NCBI GenBank assembly: GCA_030490835.1
Contig: CM059971.1
Coordinates: 128,310,564-128,374,563 of the forward strand
Source of the DNA: Annona cherimola
Lineage: Eukaryota; Streptophyta; Magnoliopsida; Magnoliales; Annonaceae
DNA length: 64,000 nt
Direction: 5' to 3'
Positions within the stretch are counted from its first letter, which is position 1, and the number at the start of each line of letters is the position of its first letter. Below, piece by piece: positions 59,651 to 64,000 of this stretch. Under the pieces are notes generated by a model. That model ran no database searches. It was given only the letters and a program-made list of their open reading frames with translations, and had not been told where the DNA came from. A program made the translations under genes and the position numbers.

Positions 59651-61009
59651 TCAACCATGAGTGTTGACGGCCTCCCACAGGAGATTCTTTGGGACAGCAT
59701 TGGTGATGTCCCGAGCTTGCAATGCTGCAGTCCTGAGTGTGCGGGTTGTCAACAGGTTGGCCTCCCAAAAAGAGACACTTGTGTAGGGCAAGTTGTGCTT
59801 CTTGCAGAGATCCCTTACGAGTGGTGAAATCTTCCTAAGATGACAGCGAGGGAGCCTGGGGAACAGATGATGCTCAATCTGGAACTGAAGCCCACCGTGG
59901 AACCAATCCATCCAAGCGGAGCAAGCAATGTCGAGCGTGCCCATGGTCTGCTTTTGGAACCAGTCATTCCCCGTAGGCTGACCCACATAAACACTGGAGG
60001 AGAAGTGGTTGAGGCAGAACTGAAGGTGCTGAATTCCAGTGACAGCGAAGCCGGCAACGACGAACATTACCCTTTCGCTCCAGTTGGGAAGGAGGGAGAC
60101 GAGAGCCGGGAACCAAATCCAGAAGACGACAACGCCCAAGATCTCCTGCCCTCGATTCGGTACTCGTTTCTTGGACAGCAGCAGCAATATGGATTGAGCG
60201 AATAGATTGAACCGAGCAAAGCACATGACGGGGTAGAAAGTCCAATGCTGGTAGCTGACAAGGAAGCGGGAGGCAGCGTCGAAATTCATCTTCCTCTCAT
60301 AGTAGTAGGAGGTCAAGGAAGTAAACAACTTGGAAGAGACAGCAAAAACAGGCATGTGCTGAAGGTCGGGATCGAAATCCAAGCTGTTGCAGGCAATATG
60401 GTGGACGTTGTGATTCCTCTTCCACCACCCGATGCTGATCCCGGTAAGGCAATTTCCAGCCACGACCTGAAGAAAACGATTGAATTTAGCATTCGAGATG
60501 ATGCGGTAGTGGCCGGAATCGTGGCCGATCCATCCGGACTGAATCCAGACGAAACCCATCAATCCGCCAGAGAGGCAATGGACGAGGGTGCTGGTGGAGG
60601 CAACGACGCAATAGACGCAGAGGACTAAAAGAAGGAACATGACGGCAAGGGAGAGGAAGGAAGCATGGCCCTTTTTGTCGAAGAGGCCGAGCTTGGAGAT
60701 GCGGGCGAGGAGGCAGCGGTAGTCCCTGGAGACGTCGGAGACGTTGTAGTCGAGGAGGTGGCCAATGAAGAAGCGATCGAGGTGTTTCCAGGCAGATCCA
60801 GGGTGGTAGGCAAAGAAGGCGTCGGTGACATCTTGGCCGGCGAGGCTGAGGAGAGGGAGATCTCCGCCGGGGTGGTCTCGGGTCCATCCGGTAACATCGT
60901 ACACCTTTCCTTGGATTGAGATCCAAACATCCCCGGCCTTCTTGTGCTTTCTCAGCTCTTCTTTCGTAATGTACTTGTGCTCCTGCTCCACCTCACCCAT
61001 AACTGCCAT
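59651..61009 (-). CDS. SLD: Delta-8 sphingolipid long-chain-base desaturase, cytochrome b5 fusion
   Basis: Single uninterrupted frame of 452 aa, as usual for this intronless family (about 447-450 aa). It has an N-terminal cytochrome b5 domain with the haem-binding HPGG at 46-49, then the fatty-acid desaturase domain with three histidine boxes: HDSGH (163-167), HNVHH (200-204) and QIEHH (377-381). Here Gln replaces the first His of the third box, typical of front-end desaturases. Membrane segments lie at about 118-138, 143-161, 290-308 and 312-328. The C-terminus, NLLWEAVNTHG, is family-typical. The enzyme acts in the ER and puts the delta-8 double bond into the long-chain base of sphingolipids. 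The start is the first Met (61009); Met4 is an alternative. GC content is clearly higher than in the surrounding DNA. Confidence 0.97.
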   Translation of the reverse strand: MAVMGEVEQEHKYITKEELRKHKKAGDVWISIQGKVYDVTGWTRDHPGGDLPLLSLAGQDVTDAFFAYHPGSAWKHLDRFFIGHLLDYNVSDVSRDYRCLLARISKLGLFDKKGHASFLSLAVMFLLLVLCVYCVVASTSTLVHCLSGGLMGFVWIQSGWIGHDSGHYRIISNAKFNRFLQVVAGNCLTGISIGWWKRNHNVHHIACNSLDFDPDLQHMPVFAVSSKLFTSLTSYYYERKMNFDAASRFLVSYQHWTFYPVMCFARFNLFAQSILLLLSKKRVPNRGQEILGVVVFWIWFPALVSLLPNWSERVMFVVAGFAVTGIQHLQFCLNHFSSSVYVGQPTGNDWFQKQTMGTLDIACSAWMDWFHGGLQFQIEHHLFPRLPRCHLRKISPLVRDLCKKHNLPYTSVSFWEANLLTTRTLRTAALQARDITNAVPKNLLWEAVNTHG

Positions 61010-61186
61010 GCTGCTCTGCTTTCCTCTGCTTGCTGCTAGAAGGGGGGGAAGAAGGAAAACCCCCCGAACCCCAAATTCCTCTCAGAAGGAAAAAGGGCCT
61101 GCTTTTTGGGCCATGGCACTCACGATGGATGGATCATGGATAGAAGGCGGAAAGAGAATAAGAGATGAAGGGTTCCTTCTCCTCAG

Positions 61187-61217
<31 letters not shown>
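61187..61217. repeat. GA/CT microsatellite in the desaturase leader
   Basis: About 15 AG units on the plus strand, hence a CT tract on the sense strand about 180 bp upstream of the start codon. Such CT-rich leaders are common near plant transcription starts. Confidence 0.8.
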
Positions 61218-61220
<3 letters not shown>

Positions 61221-61542
61221 GGGATAAGAGCTTCGGGGCTTGCTTTTATTAGGGACTAGAGTGCGTTTGATATATTTGAAGATGGAGTGGAAGTAGCGGA
61301 CGAAGGATTTGGACGTTTTAGGTTGAGAAGATTCAGATCCTAATCCTAGTGCCTTTTTAAATTTCCGATGGGCCTCTTCAGGATCATCGGATGCGATCAG
61401 GATTGGAACGAGATGTTCTAATTTTTTTTTTTCAAAAATTTTTTTTTATACAATTTTCATTTTTCAATATATATTATATAATAAACTTATTACTTTTTTA
61501 TTTTTTTATATCATATATTTTTATTTTTAATAAAAGAGTGAT

Positions 61543-61865
61543 CCTATTAGCCTAGATTAAGCAAATGTTCCTCTTAGGTCACATCACAAAACTTATTTAT
61601 GATAATTTTTTTCTTCATATACTTATTTATTTAAGTATATTTAACATTTAAACTAAGTTTTACCTTTTTAATATATTTTTTAGATTTTTAAATATTTATG
61701 TATATTTTTAAAATATTTTTATCTTTAAAAATCTAAAATATATATATATCCGAAAATGATAAAATTTTGTTTATATATTAAATATACTTACATAAATAAG
61801 TATATAAAGAAAAAAATTATTATAAATAATTTTTGTTTAAGATGGGCTAAAGTAAGCGGATCATT
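61543..61865. mobile_element. Palindromic MITE, about 320 bp
   Basis: The left arm begins GTGATCCTATTAGCCTAGAT; the right arm, inverted, begins AATGATCCGCTTACTTTAGC. The long AT-rich arms continue (CTTCATATACTTATTTATTT against AAATAAGTATATAAAGAAAA). Related arms appear at 38735-39010 and 29160-29330. Confidence 0.6.
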
Positions 61866-64000
61866 TCTCTTTTTAATAATATTGTTTTCCATTAACCACC
61901 CACACCCACTTCCTTCTCCAATCTCCTGAAACCGCCCGCCCGTATGTAAAAATGTAACATGGTTTGTAAAGTAAAACGGTGTGTTGAGAAACAGTAAAAC
62001 TTTGGAAGGAAAGTTGTGTGAATTAAAAAGGTGTGTTTGGGGAATGTATCGTTTTGCAAATTTTAACTGCGCTGCGTGGAGTGGAGTAGAGCGGACCACG
62101 ACCACGACCACGACCACGGACCACCCATTAGATCGACGCAGATGAAAGGTGTACGTACGTTATTCAGAGGAGGCGAGAGAGTAGAGCGGCAGCAGGAGTG
62201 TTTCTCAGTTCTCACATGCGGAATCTATTGGGATAACCTTCTTCATTTTTGTATTTTGATTATTAATAAAAAAATCTACTCTATTTATTATATTTAATCT
62301 TAATTTTATTATTATAAAATTATTTTTATTCTTTTAGTAACATCGGACATGAATCCAATATATTTATATGTAAATTCAACGTAATAAAATTATTTAATAT
62401 TAAATATTAATTTTTAAATAGTATTTTCAGCGTCTAGACCATTCAAAATATCATAATATGTAAATAAATATTTCTATTATAAATTAACATTACATTTTTC
62501 ATACATATGTGAATGGATCTAAGTATTTTTTAATTTACATGCAAATATATCTATTTTTGAGCGAATATAACCCATAAAAATATTTGATTTAGAAGAAATT
62601 TATTGGCTCGGGCTAAATAAATAATTTTAAATATAATAAATATATTAAAATTTATATTAATTATGTTATAAAATGAAAGATCCGCATGCATGTGAAAATG
62701 CGGAGGAGGCCATATGTAAAAATGCGATTTTATGCGGATATGCGGAGGAGGCCATATGTGAAAAACGCGGAGGAATATGACGCATGGCTTTTGCGGCAGG
62801 CAGGCAGGCAGGCATGCATGTGGAGGTTGGATTTTGACAGGGTGGCAGAGATATTTTTGGGGGCGACTCCCGACTCGTCGTGGAGTGTACCGTGGGCGCG
62901 GCTGTGGGCGTGGGCCCTTCCATTTTCCAATCAATCACATGACTGGTGTGTTTAGTCTGACACGGAAAATGTCCACAAAAATTTAAATTTTTTTTCTTTT
63001 ATAATTATCTTATTTTTAATTATTTTTTTATATTTTCTTATATAAAAAACTTTATTTTTAATTATTTTTACACAATTATTTATATAACTAATTTACTTAT
63101 TTTAACTTTATTATGTTCATCCTTGTTTATTATCTCTATCATCTCACATCAGTTTTTATCAATTTGAAAATTTCTAACTTAAAGTTTTTTTATCAAAAAA
63201 TTTTATCTCCATCCAAATACTCCCAATAACTATTTTCTACTCCTAGAAGCGAAAGTAAATATATATATATATATTAATAATAGTTACAGGGCAGCAAAAG
63301 TCAGCATATTCCATCATAAAAAAATTAGTGGGATCCATTATGTACTGTCTTTTTCAATTTTTACAAGTTGTTGTTACCCCTAAATTTTAACCTATTGATG
63401 TATCAAATAATGGACTTTGGCCCTTCTTCTTTTTTAGTGTCTTTGTTTGTTTGATTGATTGGTGTAATTTTACTGATCAATTAAAAGGTGGGTGGAGTCT
63501 AAGGAATGGAATCATATAGATGCTCTAGCAGCAGTAGTAGCAGAGAAGATAATCTTATAGCCCTATTTGGGAATTCTCTAAATTAGAGTTGTTTATGCGT
63601 ACATCCCCTTATTACACTACTCATGCTATGAGCCACTGCCGTAGATTAGACTCTCTTTTGGCACCGTATATCTAGTGTTTTTGCAAAGAGAAAAGAATTT
63701 TTTTTATAGTTTTCCACCTTTTTTCTTGGCAGTTATCCTACTTTACAATCGCTTCTTCACATTTTTATATAACTAATTTATTTATTTCAATTTTATTTTA
63801 TGTTTCTGCTAATTATCACCCTTTGTCACTCATATCAATCATTACTTCCATCTATTTCTAAACATTTTCAACCAATTTTTACTCAAATTCTTTTAACTCC
63901 TCCCAAACAAAACTAAAATAGGAGGCCTTTATGTATGAAAAAGTATTAACATTTAAGCTTCTATGAAATTTCATTTCTAGTAATCTTATTTGTTTTTTTA
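61866..64000. other. Region upstream of the desaturase, no gene recognised
   Basis: It contains a short ACCACG array (62094-62120), a foldback-related fragment (62260-62560), two copies of GCGGAGGAGGCCATATGT (about 62700 and 62742) and an AGGC run (62795-62812). Degenerate Tourist-like MITE copies lie at about 62955-63230 and 63670-63925. Frames at 62551-62986 are low-complexity. Confidence 0.45.

Noticed and set aside
60245..60926. Plus- and minus-strand frames of 80-146 codons overlapping the desaturase
   Set aside because: They are shadows of the GC-rich desaturase coding sequence in other frames.

Overview
The window is nuclear DNA of a flowering plant. It is AT-rich, its genes are widely spaced and have many introns, and the proteins match angiosperm families almost residue for residue. 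Between and inside the genes lies a dense layer of small TIR transposons and LTR remnants. I cannot place the species from the sequence alone.

Five protein-coding genes are supported, all on the minus strand. (1) 2406-5678: a GT77 xylosyltransferase of the RGXT/MGP4 type (rhamnogalacturonan II), 4 exons, 370 aa. (2) 18869-26656: a WDR91-type WD40 protein, 15 exons, 666 aa. Two of its introns carry U12 (minor spliceosome) signals, one AT-AC and one GT-AG, and a third intron is GC-AG. (3) 39132-42313: an ABI-like (ABIL) subunit of the SCAR/WAVE complex. Five exons are readable, and the conserved C-terminal part is not found. (4) 44938-48771: a plastid-type DUF2358 protein, 2 exons, 275 aa. (5) 59651-61009: a cytochrome b5-fused delta-8 sphingolipid long-chain-base desaturase (SLD), intronless, 452 aa. 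As I recall it, SLD, DUF2358 and ABIL1 are also near neighbours on Arabidopsis chromosome 2, so genes 3-5 probably form an ancient syntenic block. No shared pathway is evident; these are housekeeping cell-wall, endosomal, actin, plastid and sphingolipid genes.

The rest is mostly mobile DNA. At 6399-14105 a TIR element holds a 4.57 kb solo LTR (7087-11658, perfect TAAGG duplication) and a hAT element (12270-14021), which itself holds another hAT element (13089-13662, perfect AATGCATG duplication). A second long LTR-like block lies at 50326-55357. A 1.34 kb solo LTR (30423-31758, GAAGT duplication) has split a Tourist-like MITE. Around a dozen copies of that MITE (ends GGGTGTGTTTGG) are scattered through the window. 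Short hAT-like elements with 8-bp duplications sit in introns and intergenic DNA. A foldback family (ends with GTTCCGGTGCA) clusters at 35.4-36.6 and 55.7-56.5 kb, and a LINE RNase H/zf-RVT fragment lies at 56.7-57.5 kb. No rRNA gene, intact tRNA gene, CRISPR array or autonomous transposon was found. The most unusual biology seen is the three non-standard introns in the WDR91 homologue and the depth of transposon nesting.
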